Position numbers and translations under genes: made by a program. Positions 11,025 through 24,040 of a stretch of DNA of 64,000 bases are shown piece after piece (position 1 is the first letter of the stretch; every line of letters begins with the position of its first letter). Below the pieces are notes generated by a model, which searched no databases, was not told the DNA's origin, and saw only the letters and a program-made list of their open reading frames with translations. The DNA is from Nissolia schottii (taxonomy: Eukaryota > Streptophyta > Magnoliopsida > Fabales > Fabaceae), in NCBI GenBank assembly GCA_003254905.1, contig QANU01085038.1, positions 1 to 64,000 on the forward strand, written 5' to 3'.

Positions 11025-12320
11025 TGATGGATTCTAATTAAATCCATTAAATATTGTGTTGGGTTGTTTTACAAACTAAGGAATGATTTCATTTATAATG
11101 GAGACGGGATTTGTTTTTAAGTTCAAACTAAATTCAGTTTGAATCAAATCATATTTTTAATTAAGTCAAATATTTTTTTAATTTATTCTAAACATAGTAA
11201 TTAGTATTCAAATCAATTTATAATCTTAAATAAATATTTAAATTATTTTGATATAATATATTTAAATCTCAAACATTTAAATTATTATCATTTTATGATC
11301 TAATATGACATATTAATGGATTATATGATTTAATGTGATAAATTAATACTGAGGGGTGCATGGTAAGTTGAAATGGTCCACAAATCTCTAATCCTCTTAT
11401 AAGTTCACTATTTCAATATTTTTACTAATGAAAAGTTTATTATCATTGTATAGAACATAAAATTATAACAAAATTTGATAAATTTATTTATAAAAATTAT
11501 AAAAAAATGGATAAATTAAGAAGGGCAAATGAAGAAGAAGGCCTGCAATGCTTTAATATCAAATTGAACTAGCTCAAATTCTTCAGCATTTTAGCAGTTT
11601 TATTTTGGTATTCTAACTGCCTAATGTTTGTATGTTTGATGTAGTAATCCTTTAACGCTCTTTCAATCCTATTAATGGGGCTTTGTAATAAAATATGTAC
11701 TTTAAGCTTCTAACTACGTTGATGACATAACTTTTCATCTAAACTGATATGATTATTTTTAATTTACATACTTTAGAAACTAATATTCAATTTTATATCA
11801 AACCAGAGAGTTAATTAGTCTAATGAGTACTACAAATCTGCATTTTCTGATATAACCAATGATCTTGCGAGTCTCTAGCCAAAGATAATTAAGTTATTTA
11901 GTACTTCGATAATGTTATGTTAATAGCATCATTATTTTAAGAAACCAAATGGATACAGGGAATATGTAAGGACCACTGTACATGATTGTTATTTGATAGA
12001 ACTTTTAAGAAACCAATTGTACATATGATTTTAAAGCTCACATAATGCAACAAAGTTGTCTTGGAAAAGTTTTGATATGATGACACCATATCAGCAAGTC
12101 AGCAACGATATACAAAATCATTTGGTAGTACATATTAGATACAATTCAGCATATATAACACTATAAAAAATTGTTAGTGTTTGACCTAAATTTATGTTTA
12201 TATTACATACTATATATATATATATATAATGTAATCTTATAGAATGTTTGACAATTTGTATTATAGGATATATGTGATGTAAAAATAAGATTTATTAATA
12301 AGTTCTGTTTATTTTTAAAG
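11025..12320. other. AT-rich gene-free stretch
   Basis: Nothing recognisable apart from an (AT)n run near 12212-12229. Confidence 0.5.
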
Positions 12321-13193
12321 AATGTAGGAGAAATCCCTCATAGTGTCATACAAAAATATGGGAGAAAATGTCGGGATGTTATCTATGGCATAGATGACAA
12401 GGATAATTACTTTTCATTTAGGATAAGGTCATGTTCAACATTGGCTGTTATAGATGAAGGGTTTCAGGATATAATAGAATTCTACCAACTTAGAGAGAAC
12501 TATGTAATAAAGCTATATTCCCTCTCATGAGCAACATCCTATTGTTCAACAAGGAGAAGATCCACCCATTGCTAAATTTCAGTAACAACTTGATAGGTAA
12601 TATGGTTTGACTTAAGGAGGTTTTGCACAATAATTTAATCAACTTATAAATAAAACTTATTTATGTTATGAATTATTAAATGCAGGGAGATCCCGACACA
12701 AGATCTACAAATAGGTAATGTCATCAAGGTTAATTTTTTTTATTGACTGTGATACTTTATCAATAAATGTTGCTAAATATATAGACATGGTTTAAGAAAA
12801 TAATATTAATGGTTTTTTTTATTCAATTCATTTCAGGCTTGCGAGTGTGAGAATGTTTAACATAACGATGTTTTGCTACAATGAACATGGCAAGTCATTT
12901 TGGTAGAATACTAGAAAATGCATGAATTGTGGTTAACTATAACTTTTGTATATATAACTTATGTTTATCCATCTGGTATTGTAATAGTAAGTTTGTACAT
13001 TAATACTTCAATATATAAGGTTCATTAGACAATATAATTGTCATTTTAAACATGTTGCGATCTATTCATTGTTGATAACAAATATTTTATTCTACTATTA
13101 TTATGATTATTACCAAGTAGTACAATACGCTATATTTTTAACTATTAACATGTTTTGTATACGTGCCACGCATCGCGCGGGTATAGTATCTAG
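12320..13193 (+). mobile_element. Helitron 3' terminal region (5' end not located)
   Basis: The right end shows the canonical Helitron signature: a hairpin CCACGC-ATC-GCGCGG at 13166-13180 (one A/C mismatch in the stem), nine bases, then CTAG at 13190-13193 followed by T. Helitrons are rolling-circle DNA transposons that end in a hairpin plus CTRR and insert between A and T. No Rep/helicase coding was seen, so this is non-autonomous or truncated. The start given is only the beginning of the coding-like remnant; the true 5' TC end was not identified. Confidence 0.65.
12325..12560 (+). pseudogene. B3-like fragment carried near a Helitron end
   Basis: The frame reads IPHSVIQKYGRKC, then DNYFSFRIRS, VIDEGFQDIIEFYQL and RENYVIKL. 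The order resembles the end of a plant B3-type DNA-binding fold (entry strand, FxxxY, a F-x-D-F/I helix, then strands). It is short, has no start codon in a good context, and is followed by stops, so it is a remnant. Its position upstream of a Helitron terminus suggests it was carried as a captured or element-encoded fragment. Identification is by eye. Confidence 0.35.
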
Positions 13194-13194
13194 T

Positions 13195-15767
13195 TAAAAG
13201 TTATACCAGAAAAGCACACTCCAATTGACGACTCCACTGTTTAATGACCTTCACATGCCGTATTGTCCACGGTCACAGAGGAAAACTTAAGGGGACGGGC
13301 ATATATCAATGGCTCGGTGATTGTAGTTGCCTATCGTAATTACTATCGATTTTAGCCTTCATCGCTAATAATTATGCCTTTTTATTATTATTAAAACAAA
13401 TGACAATCCAATCATTTCCTGAAACCTTTTTGCGTTATCACTTTAAAATGTTTATAACCATTGAGTAAAACCATTTAATACTCCGATTAATTTCCTGCAG
13501 TAAAACACCAACTCAACCTATCCCAAGTCGAATAAGTTTATCCAGATCTAACCTGCTTTATGTTGGGCCAATCAGATGGTCTGAAAATTCTTTCAATATA
13601 TTATAATAATAATAATAATAATATGATGTGTATTTATTTTTTTTCCTTTAATTATATGTGTACTTGTTCAATAAGTTTAAATATCAATGAACCATTTAAT
13701 TTGAAGAGTATTAATAAAAAGATAAGCAAACTCAAAATATTACTCAATATAGGAAAGACTCATGACTATTGAGTTTTTGAAGCAATTTATCTTATGTTTC
13801 ATATTAGAATAACTACATTCATGTAAATTTTACTTTTGTAGATTTAGTCCATCTAATTTCAAGTGTGTGACCCCTAATGTAAATGATTTGTGTTTTTTAT
13901 TAACTGTTAAAAAAGTGTTATAGTCTTATTACGTAACTTACGTAACTAAAAGATAGTTACAAAACTGTTGTAAATAACACTAATATGTTGTACCGGATTG
14001 ATTTAATTGAATTCAAGAGACATTTTAATAATTTCCTTTGTTATATAGTAATTTTCAAACATTTGAAACTTGTTAATTAATTCAAATCAATTCAAAATTA
14101 AGTTAAAATAATGTTAACATTATATAGACTAATTATTTTATTTTTAGTCAATAAAATTTAATTGTACATTATTACAAACTTTACCAACTTTAAATTAATA
14201 TATATATTAAAAAAATTAAGTTGATAAAATATGAGCTCATGGGCTAACCTAAAAATGGTCCAAATAAAAATGGGTCATCATTTTATTACCCTGATAGTAA
14301 CCTAATTTAAATGAATCAGTTCAACTAGTTTTTACCTCTCTAAGTACAAGTAGGTCGCAAATCTTAAGAAAAAAACAAAAAGAATACTCAAGTGGCAATA
14401 AGTCTCACTAGCTTTTATATTTTTCCTTTTTTATCTTACAATCAAGCTGTTTTTATCTTGCAATCAAGCTGTCTCCCTCCAAAGTAATATATTTGATAAA
14501 TGACGTATAGGCTAATTATACCTTTCAAACGTGCACCTCATGCATGTCTTCCTTATCAACAAATAGTATTTTCCCTACAAAAACAAATATCACAAGCTAC
14601 TCAACATAATCTCAAGAGAGTACAAATTTGACATTTTTTTGAAGAATAGGAAAAATATGATTATTATCATTTTTTTTTGTGTGACGATTTTTATATGCAA
14701 TTTTAGTCATGATACATATCACAAGTTGATCTATGGTCAATGTTATTTTCTATTATTGTTTGATAACTTTAAACAATAAACAAGAACGGAGAAGGCAATA
14801 ACGAGTAAAAATTTATCTTTTCAAAATAAAAAATAAACATTCTTCATTTTATTTTATTTTTAAAATATTAGTAAAAGATTAAAGTTTTATTAACATAAAA
14901 TAGAGAGTTCTTTTAGTATCATTATTTTTTATTTTTTTAAAAGGTGTCCACCACAAATAATGATTAACTGCCTTTCAAGATTTAGAGATCAATCAAGTGG
15001 GCAATACCATTATTTTTAATATGTATCAGTAGTTTTTATGAGATTAATTTTGATATAAGATCATCAACTAATTGAGATAACTATAGTAACAATCGATCAA
15101 ATTTAATGATGTAACAACAAATGATAAGATAAATGTGTAGTTTTTTCTTTTACAAATCAATAAAAATAATTTAATCATATATTTTATGTACTTAGAACCT
15201 ATATAAATATTATTTTATAAATTTACTTGTAAATAAATAATATACATTAAAAAATATTTAAATTATACTTGTTTAAAGATATCAACAGTCAAGAAAAAGA
15301 TACTTAAGAAATGACTTATAAAATAATATAATTTTAAATTATAAATATAAATAAATACAAATATTAGGCATTACTTGCAAATTTTAAATATGAATAGATT
15401 GCCCCTTAATATTTTAGAATAGTGAAATTAATTTATATATAGCAAATTTATCGTCAATTTCATGAAGAATTAAGCGGGAAAATAATTAAATGAGGCTATT
15501 TTGATAATTTAAGAATTGATTTATATGTTGTAAAACTATTATAAAATGTTTAATAATAATTTTAATATTTTTTGACAGATTTTTAATTTTAATATATAAT
15601 TTGTCTTTTATTTTCTTTTTGAAGTTTTGTAGAGGAAAAATGGGATACCGTAAACAAAAAGGAAAACAAATGGCAACAAGCGTAAAAAAGATAAAAATAA
15701 AAAAAGAGACGTGGAAATAATGAAAGAGGAAGGAGAAGAAATGAGGCACACCCACAGGTAGGGCACC
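13195..15767. other. Intergenic stretch upstream of the kinase gene
   Basis: AT-rich, no gene seen. An AAT trinucleotide run lies at about 13601-13622. The last several hundred bases would contain the kinase promoter. Confidence 0.5.
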
Positions 15768-15776
15768 TATAAATAG
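15768..15776 (+). promoter_or_regulatory. Probable TATA box of the MHK-type kinase gene
   Basis: TATAAATAG is followed about 30 bp later by a purine-rich leader and a GA-repeat at about 15934-15951, typical of a plant 5' UTR. Transcription would start near 15800-15810. A likely leader exon ends with CTCCTCAG at 16039 before a GTCC donor-like site. Confidence 0.5.
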
Positions 15777-16039
15777 AGCGCAAAGAGTGTGAATCAGAGT
15801 TGGAGTCCAAGACAAGAAATAAAAAAAAAAAAAAAAGAAGCGAGAGGCGGTGAGTCAAAAACAAAGGTACGCATAAATTAGGTGAGGCAGACCCAAACAA
15901 ATTTCTATTTCTTGGTTGGCACGAATCGCATCAGAGAGAGAGAGAGAGAAGAAAAAGGGGGGTCATCGTAGAGGGAAGAAGCTCTGGATTCCACCTCTTC
16001 CCGTCCTTCGAGACGGTGGTTATGCTGCTTGCTCCTCAG

Positions 16040-18024
16040 GTCCACTCTCTCTCTCTTCGTTATTCTTTCTCTCTTTTTTAATTTTATTTTAGTCGGTCAA
16101 TTTGTCTCGTTTTCTCTACGCGTTTCAGATCCGATCCGATCTCCGTTTAGATCCTTCCGATTTGATTTTGAAATTTGATTTCGTGATTGTTTGTGTTTTT
16201 TTTTTCTTTTGGATTTCTCTGTTTTTTTTCTTCTTCTAGATTTGAATTTTTTTATTGACGGTTGATGAACGACGAATGGACTTGGTTTTAATTGACGCTC
16301 CTGCTGCGAATTGGTTTTGTTTTTGTTGTTTGGATGGCGTAGGATCCCGCGCGGGTGGTTGAATTTGGTTTTTGCGATGTGTTTCGAGGGTTCGGTGTTG
16401 AGGTTCGTGATTATTTATTTATTTTTTTTGTCTTGTGCTTTGGTGATAATTAGGGTTTGGGGATTAGGGTTTTTTGTTGGGTTTGGCGTGGTTGTACGCG
16501 TGGAGTCTTGTTTGCATTGTGGCTGTTATATGTGTGTGTGGTCATGTTGTGTTTTTTTTTTCTTCGGGTCGTGTATTCAGGTTTGGTAATGATATTTTTT
16601 GCTGTCTTGAAGCGCGAATGCTTCTTCTAGTAGGAGTTGGAAATCTTATCTGCTTACTGCTTTAATTTAGTTTGTTGTTAACCTAGAAGAAATTCATTTT
16701 TGGAATTCATGTTCATGTAGATATATGCTGGGTTTATTATTGGCTGATTAATCACTTAAAAAACCGTTCAAGCCTAGCATGGGATTGTTGAATATTTTTT
16801 CTATTTTTACAGCGTCTGAAGATATAAGCTGTCTAATTTATCGTCACTCATGTTTCTGTTGAGATTGTTATTTTTGGTCATATGTAATATAGGGGGAGAG
16901 ATTTAAAATATGCATTTTGGATTAGTAATCCAATCTTAAGCTGTCTTCGTTCTTCTGCTGCAGGCTGGTCCTGGTTTGAATCTTAAGGGTCGTGATTTAT
17001 ATTTTGAGACATGGAGGGAGTTGGTTTCTGGACAAATTGCTACCAGTATCGGTTTTTCGCATTCCAAGAAGTGCTTGATTGGCGGTTTTTTGTCCTTGGA
17101 GATTTTCTTCTGGTTTCCTTTGTTAATTGCACTTAGTGTTCTGCTCCCCTTTAATGATCAGCACATGGTACGTGATGCTAGTTTCTTCTGATACAGGTGC
17201 TGCATCTTTAGTGCACTTGTACAAGTAAGCGCTTATTCTTTTTCTTCTTTGGATGATACCCATCAATGGTAGTTTCATGATCAGTGTTCCTTTGACAGTG
17301 CATTGCTGACCCAACATTCAGTTAAATCATCTGGGAGATCCTCTTCTGGGGTAAGAAATCTATAATGAAGTACCATAACATCATGGTTATCTGTTTTAAT
17401 TTATTAATAATAATTTAACTCATCCCATGTTTTCTTATGCAGGGCTGAAATATATAGATTTGTGACTGAATATTGGATGCTGACTGCATCTTTGAGTGAA
17501 GCATTTGCGTTGAATCAGTGCAGATTGTAGTTTTTGGCAATTGTCTTGTTGCTCTTGATGGGTATGGTTGCTGACAATACATCAGTTATCTGAAAGTTCT
17601 GAAAAAAAAATCCTATATAGTTTAGATGAAGTAGCTATTATTATACTCCTGAAGTCTTGGGTCACTGTGATTTTAGCTATGAGATTAATGCAAATGCTTT
17701 GATCAATCGTTTCGGCTGGACCTGAGAAGTGTCAGTATGATCTCTGGTTGTTGTTCATTTCTACCACCTTTGTCCTGCAACCATTATATATCCGTGGGTC
17801 TATTAATGAATAAGGCTTGTAGCCCTTCCATCAGAAAATTTCTGCTTCTGTGCCCTCTTTTGCCATGACAGAAAATTGATGGTGGATTTTGCTGGATCAG
17901 CAAGCATCTGTTAATATTTTAATATACCTCCGAGCATAGTGTCTGCAAGAGATAAATGCCATCTATCTTTTGTGTTTTTTTTTACTTTTGTTGAATAAAG
18001 AAAGAGCTGCTGTGTGTTTCACAG
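16040..18024 (+). other. 5' UTR introns and leader exons of the kinase gene
   Basis: No protein-coding frame of merit. The stretch is T-rich with several CAG acceptors and GTAAG donors (for example around 16963 and 17225), consistent with untranslated leader exons. Their exact borders cannot be set without transcripts. Confidence 0.4.
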
Positions 18025-18029
18025 GAACA

Positions 18030-21000
18030 ATGGAGAGGTGAGTTTATTTTTGCAGAAGATGCTACCTCCCCCCTCCTCCTATTGCCATCTCATTAACCGT
18101 TCAATATTTTGACATTTTGTCATTGTGAATACAGGTACAATTTAATTAAGGAAGTCGGTGATGGAACATTTGGGAGTGTCTGGAGAGCTATCAATAAGCA
18201 AACTGGTGAAGTTGTAAGTGTGCTTTAACTAGCACGGTGAAGGTGCTGTATTTGAAGTCAGATTTTGTCATACTAAAGTCATCACCTTGCAGGTTGCAAT
18301 CAAGAAAATGAAGAAGAAATATTACTCTTGGGAGGAGTGTGTGAACCTGAGAGAAGTGAAGGTGTGTCATCTTGCTGATCCTTCTGAAGTCTTATTTGTC
18401 ATAATAATAATGTTTGATTTTCTGTTTATAACTTTCCTATTATTTCCTTTGGTTTGCAGTCATTACGAAAAATGAACCACCCAAATATCGTGAAGCTGAA
18501 GGAAGTTATTCGAGAGTGTGACATTCTGTACTTTGTTTTTGAGTACATGGTGGGTGGCTGGACTCTCTGGTAGAGGTGGGCTGCATCAGCTTATGCAAAA
18601 TATAATATTTACTATTTCATTTTTTTGGCGATGCAGGAATGCAACCTTTACCAACTTATGAAAGACAGGGAAAAGATGTTTTCTGAAGGTGAAGTTAGAA
18701 ATTGGTGTTTTCAAGTTTTCCAAGGTCTTGCCTACATGCACCAGCGTGGATACTTCCATCGTGATCTGAAGCCTGGTACTTGTTCATCATTTCATCTACA
18801 GTCTTACTAGAGTACAGTCTTTGTGGAGCATTCTGTTTTTCTTTTTCTTTTTTTTTTTGGGGTTAAAATGGAGCAAAATGTCCATTTATCTTATATGTTG
18901 GATCTACTGTATATATATTGTTGGCATTATGTTCTCTCATCACTGGTTCTCTAGTTTTTTTGTCAGTATGCATGTAGTTTTGGTTTGCTAAATTGAATTC
19001 CTTATTGTGAGAAACATAAAGATTGAGGGCATGATCCATTTATTGATATTTTTGGCAGTTTGTTGCCAAAGTTTTGCTGTTTTGACATAAGGTATGCTTC
19101 GTTTTGCAGAAAACTTGCTGGTTACCAAGGATATAATCAAAATTGCTGATTTTGGCCTAGCACGAGAGATCAGTTCACAACCACCCTATACGGAATATGT
19201 CTCCACACGATGGTACGTGCTTTCAACTTTTGTTGATGTAACATGTTCAGTATATTAAGCTTTTAATTGTTTAATGGCTTCTTCTGATTAGCCGTCAATT
19301 TTTGTTGATGCGTCATGTTCTTTGTGTGCATTTAATAACATGCATGATGGCTTCTGATCAGGTATCGTGCACCTGAAGTGCTACTTCAGTCTTATCTTTA
19401 TAGCTCCAAAGTTGGTAAGTATCTGGTGTCAAATAATGATGTCATATATGTTCTTCATTAATATGCTGTTTGTTGCGATGATGAGTACCATAACACCATT
19501 TTGTTTATTACATTTTCTTTCTTCTAGACATGTGGGCAATGGGTGCTATAATGGCCGAGCTGTTCTCTCTCCGTCCTCTTTTCCCGGGGGTCAGGTAGTT
19601 ACTTCTTCCTCTTCTCTCTATTTGACTGTACTTTATTCCTTGCAAAAAAGGACTCAAATTGTAATGAGTTATGGAATAAATTCTACAAAAGAGGGATTTT
19701 ATTTGGCGTCTGGATATTCAAAATAAATATGTTCATTGTGGTGCCTGCAGTGAAGCGGATGAGATCTACAAAATATGTGGTGTGATAGGCAGTCCAACCA
19801 GTGAATCATGGGCTGATGGACTCAAACTTGCTAGGGATATTAACTATCAGTTCCCACAGGTTGCTTTCCCTTGACCTGGTGTTGCTATTTTCTGTAGTTA
19901 TCTTTTGGAATGCTATTTGGATAATTGATGTGCTAGGATTGATCATGTACAATATAGAATTCTAGCTAAGTTGTTGAATATGCATAGTTAAGTTGAAACT
20001 TGTTTGATAATATTGGAGTCCCTGTTTGGGTATAGACTAGCCCCCTACACAGTTTGGCATAGAATGTTTTTTGTGTGATGGGCAATGCCTTGCACTTAGT
20101 AGTGTCTGCCTTTTAAATTCCGCAGCTTGCTGGTGTAAATCTTTCTGCATTGGTACCATCTGCAAGTGATGATGCTGTCAGCCTTATCACGGTAAGTAGT
20201 TTTACACTTACTGGTTAGCTGCTTAAGCCCAGTGAACCACTTCTCAAATAATATAGTTTGATGCAATTTGCCTGTTTTCTGTTTGCTATCAATGCAGTCA
20301 CTTTGCTCATGGGATCCTTGCAAGAGGCCAACAGCAGGAGAGGCCCTTCAACATCCTTTCTTTCAGGTCTTTTAACTGATTCATGTCTTGTTATCTTTCT
20401 CGTCTTCATTTATCTATATCATATTATTTCATTGTAAGCTGCTTTATTCAGACTCTATTTATTTGTTGTAGAGTTGTTATTACATTCCTCCATCCCTTCG
20501 CACTAGAGCAGTACCAAGAACTCCTCCGTCTGGTTTGTATTTATTTATGTTTTGTTTTTAGCCATGGACATCCTTGATCTACAATTTGCATAGGGGATGA
20601 TAATTTTTTTTTAAACTCCAGCTGGAACAAGGGGAGCACTTGATCAGCAAGGGGTCAAGAGATATTCCAACGCTTTGCCTAGCTCAAAGCTCACCAATAG
20701 TTTTTCTTCCCCGAAATTGCATCCTCCTTTAGTTTCAGGTGACCTGATCAGATTTATTTGTGTATAGTTTATTTCTCTGTATTGATGCATTTTTTTAAAT
20801 TATTGAGTTTCACACTTGGTAGAGTTTACTGTGGTCAAAGGTAAAAAGGCAGCAGGTTTAACATGTTAAAAGGCCTTTGGTGCCTTGAAGCGCAGGAGGT
20901 GCCAAAAAGAGCATCCCTTGCTCAATATTTGGCCTTTTCCCACTAGTTGGGATTTGTTACATGAATCAAAACCCTCCTCGTTTTATTCATACATAGGATG

Positions 21001-22293
21001 GGCTATGTAAGGTCCTGTAGCGAAGCACATCTTCTGAGATTGTTGGTTCATATCACAACCATAGTATTCATTTAGTATTCCAACTATTTTGTCTTGTACA
21101 TCACGTTACAGCTAGCAAGTTGGACTGGATACCATAGTATGCTAGAGGAACCAGGAAGGTGCACATAGCTGGGAAGCTCTTTTGAGAGCCTTTCCTCAGT
21201 GCATTATGTGCCCCTTTTGATTCTCTGACAGCATTGGTAGTCTGGGGGAGTTTAATTTATTCCATCTGATCAGGAATATCTATTAATGTTCAGGCTAGAT
21301 ATTGTCTGTGGTGGGTACTCGGATGAATATGACTGGGATTTAGCCATTGGCTTGTGGCATAGTCAATTTCATATTTTGAATGTGTGGAACAAGGGTCTCA
21401 TCTAATTGTATGTTATGTTCCAGGTGTGCAGCGGAAGCTGGATATGGTAAATCAGGTTAGTTCTCTTCATGTTTTCTTGTTCTTGCTACATCTGTTCCCA
21501 ACAAGCTATATCTGCTCTGGCATGCTTTATTTTACCCCTCATGGATAGAAAATCTGGGTGTGCTTATCATTTGAACATCTCCTTTACATGATTAACTCTT
21601 TTGAAATGAAAATCCTCTTTCGCATAATAGAGTTGCTCTTGGTGATGCCTTGAGCATCGTTTTGTTCCATCTAAGCTGGTTCTTTTCTTAAATTCCTATT
21701 ATCATTTGAACATCTCCTTTACATGAGTAACTCGTTTGAAATGAAAATCCTCTTTTGCATAATAGAGTTGCTCTTGATGATGCCTTGAGCATCGTTTTGT
21801 TCCATCTAAGCTGGTTCTTTTCTTAAATTCCTACATGTGACACTGACATTTTTTTTATGATGTTTCTGCAGGATGGAATTAAGAATGTAAAGTCCATGAA
21901 GACTACTAAACAATCAAAATATCGACAGCCAGGAAAGGACAGCCCAAGTAAGCTGTTTTAGCCTTGTATTTTTGTGTAATTATTGTATCAGAGATTCTGT
22001 ACTAGTTCTTGGCATTTCTTGAACGGATGGTATTGTATTTTGTTTACTGTAAGTTGATGTTGGTTATATTGGCAGCTTCCATAAACAAGGGGAGGCCTGC
22101 TCGTGGAGTTTCTGAAACAGCTGAAAGGTTGGCCAATATGAACATTGGTATGCGAAGACAATCACTGGGGCAACCCCGTCCTCCTGCAATGAAGGCTGGA
22201 GTCAATTGGATTTCTGAATCTGGAAACTTCATGCTCAGACCTGCTCAGCAGATTCCGACTGGAAGAACTTTCTCTAGAAAAGTTGCCGGATGA
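18030..22293 (+). CDS. MHK: MHK/MAK-RCK type serine/threonine protein kinase (16 coding exons)
   Basis: Coding exons: 18030-18037, 18135-18213, 18293-18361, 18460-18549, 18637-18775, 19110-19212, 19362-19414, 19528-19594, 19751-19859, 20126-20191, 20298-20366, 20472-20532, 20622-20738, 21424-21455, 21872-21947, 22076-22293. They join in phase to 451 residues. The kinase domain (about 4-284) has GDGTFG at 11-16, VAIKK with the ATP lysine at 33, the helix-C Glu in NLREVK at 50, HRDLKPEN at 123-130, DFG at 142-144, a TEY activation motif at 156-158 and APE at 166-168. FHRDLKPEN plus TEY places it with MAK/ICK/RCK kinases, the group of Arabidopsis MHK, which are CMGC kinases regulated by dual Thr/Tyr phosphorylation. 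The C-terminal ~165 residues are basic, Ser/Pro-rich and lack a known domain. All key residues are present, so it should be active. The translation start is in a two-codon-long exon before a split Arg codon; long 5' UTR introns (16040 to 18024) precede it. Confidence 0.93.
21565..21833. repeat. 135-bp tandem duplication in a kinase intron
   Basis: Copies 21565-21699 and 21700-21833 both start TATCATTTGAACATCTCC and end TTCTTTTCTTAAATTCCTA, with a few substitutions. They sit within the intron between exons 21424-21455 and 21872-21947, so the protein is unaffected. Confidence 0.9.
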
Positions 22294-23030
22294 GTGATGG
22301 TCAATACTGTGGCTGTTCCTAGTTTACACACTACTTACTACCTATGGGATATTATGTGGGTTTTGGACTTGTTCTGATGACTTGGGCTAAACTACAAAAC
22401 TAGCTGTGTCTGTGTGTTATTAATAATCCTTTGCTATTTGAGTTGTTGGACGTACACTTCTGTGCTGCTGCGTTTTCTTATCTATAAATAAAAGGTCGTT
22501 TGTGTGAAGTGTTATGTTCTGCAGGGTTTATTTTTGGGATAAAAATAGATGATGAGTTACAGAGTAACTTACGACATAGGCATTCTATAACAGCGCTACA
22601 CACCATGACAGCAATGAAGATCAAACATAAGAGAAAAGGATTAGCGGAGAGCAGACGACACTGCCCACTGTATCCAACGACTCCAACAGTGATATTCCAA
22701 TAGGTTCCCACACAAGGAGAGAAGCGCATGAATTCACAGGGCAACGTCCTTGCACAAAGCATGATGAAACACAAATGATATTGGGTCTTATATATGTTGA
22801 TGTAACTTTTTAAAACTAAATTCTAGGTTTCTTTAATATCCTTTGGTGAAGACATCTTATTAATGCACAAATAAGTAGCAAATATTTAAGAACTTTACTT
22901 CTATTTTTTATTTTAAAATAGGAACATATGGTATAAGTCCCCAAGTTAATCTTATTTTTTTTAAAATTTTATTTATGTACAAACTAGTATCGGCCCTTAT
23001 AAAAAAAACACGTAATGTATATGTTCTTTA
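22294..23030. other. Kinase 3' UTR and downstream gene-free DNA
   Basis: AATAAATAAAAGG near 22485 may be the polyadenylation signal region. Nothing else is recognised. Confidence 0.4.
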
Positions 23031-23985
23031 GGGTTGCGTTTGGTGGCTGAAATATAGAAATATAAGGATGACGTAAAATTTTGAGACATGTCAATCTTGT
23101 ATTGTGTTTAGTGATGATGTACAAGGCACTTTTTTTGTATGTGTATCTTGTTTTGTTTAATAGAGACTACGAAAAATACAACACAAATGATCTCAAATAC
23201 CCTTTTCATAATATTATTTAATTAAAATAAAAAATATTTTAAATCAAATTCTCAACTTTTTCCTTCTTTCTTCTGTTCATCATGTTCAAGATCTGAAGAG
23301 CAGTAGGTTAGGGTTTCTCCTTCTTCACCAGAAAATACAATACCAAAAATCAAAAAATTGACAAAATTGTGAGGTGAATTGAACAAGCAGAAATATTAGA
23401 GCAAAATACAATGTTAATAAAATGGTAAGATGAGCATTTGATATTAAGAAACACAAACACAAGCACAAAATTTTTAAACCATTTTATTAAACCATAAGAG
23501 AATTATTAAACCATTTTATTAAACCACAACCACAAGCAGAAAATGCAACTTCTTCGGATTAGAGAGCTTAAAGTAAAATTTAATTGATGAATACGAATGA
23601 AAACAAGAGGTCATGAAGAAAACAAAATTGAAAAAGAAGGCTTGAAGAAGAGAGATGATCGAAGAAGAGCGCACAACAACGACAAGAAGAAGACGAAGGA
23701 ACTTAGAGGCGGAGACAGCAAGAAAAGGAAGATGGTCGAGAGAGGGATTTAGGTTTAGGGATTTTAGGTTAAGGGTAAAGTTGTCATAAACAAAATATGA
23801 TAGGGGTAAAATGGAAAGACAAATTTTGATGAATCTCTATCCCCATGTCGCAAGAAAATGGAGGCACAGAAAATACAAAAAATCTGTCTTGAGACAAATT
23901 TTAGTGTCTGTCTCAATAAACAAATACAATTGTCCTTGTGTTTCAATATTTCTATCCTATCTTACTAAACAAATGCAACCTAATT
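23031..23985. mobile_element. Degenerate TIR element, about 950 bp
   Basis: The left end GGGTTGCGTTTGGT followed by ATAGAAATATAAGGA is mirrored at the right end, whose reverse complement reads TTAGGTTGCATTTGTTTAG followed by ATAGAAATAT. Further inside both arms share words such as TTGAGACA and GTCTC in opposite orientation. No intact transposase frame is visible. It is probably a non-autonomous DNA transposon related to the small MITE at 677-832. Confidence 0.5.
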
Positions 23986-24040
23986 ATTTGCTTTACAATG
24001 TTACTAAAACTCAATCAAGTTAACATCGATAATCTATTTT

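Noticed and set aside
15486-15900. Two ~105-residue minus-strand frames
   Set aside because: They lie over the kinase TATA box and leader and are Phe/Leu-rich readings of a purine-rich strand.
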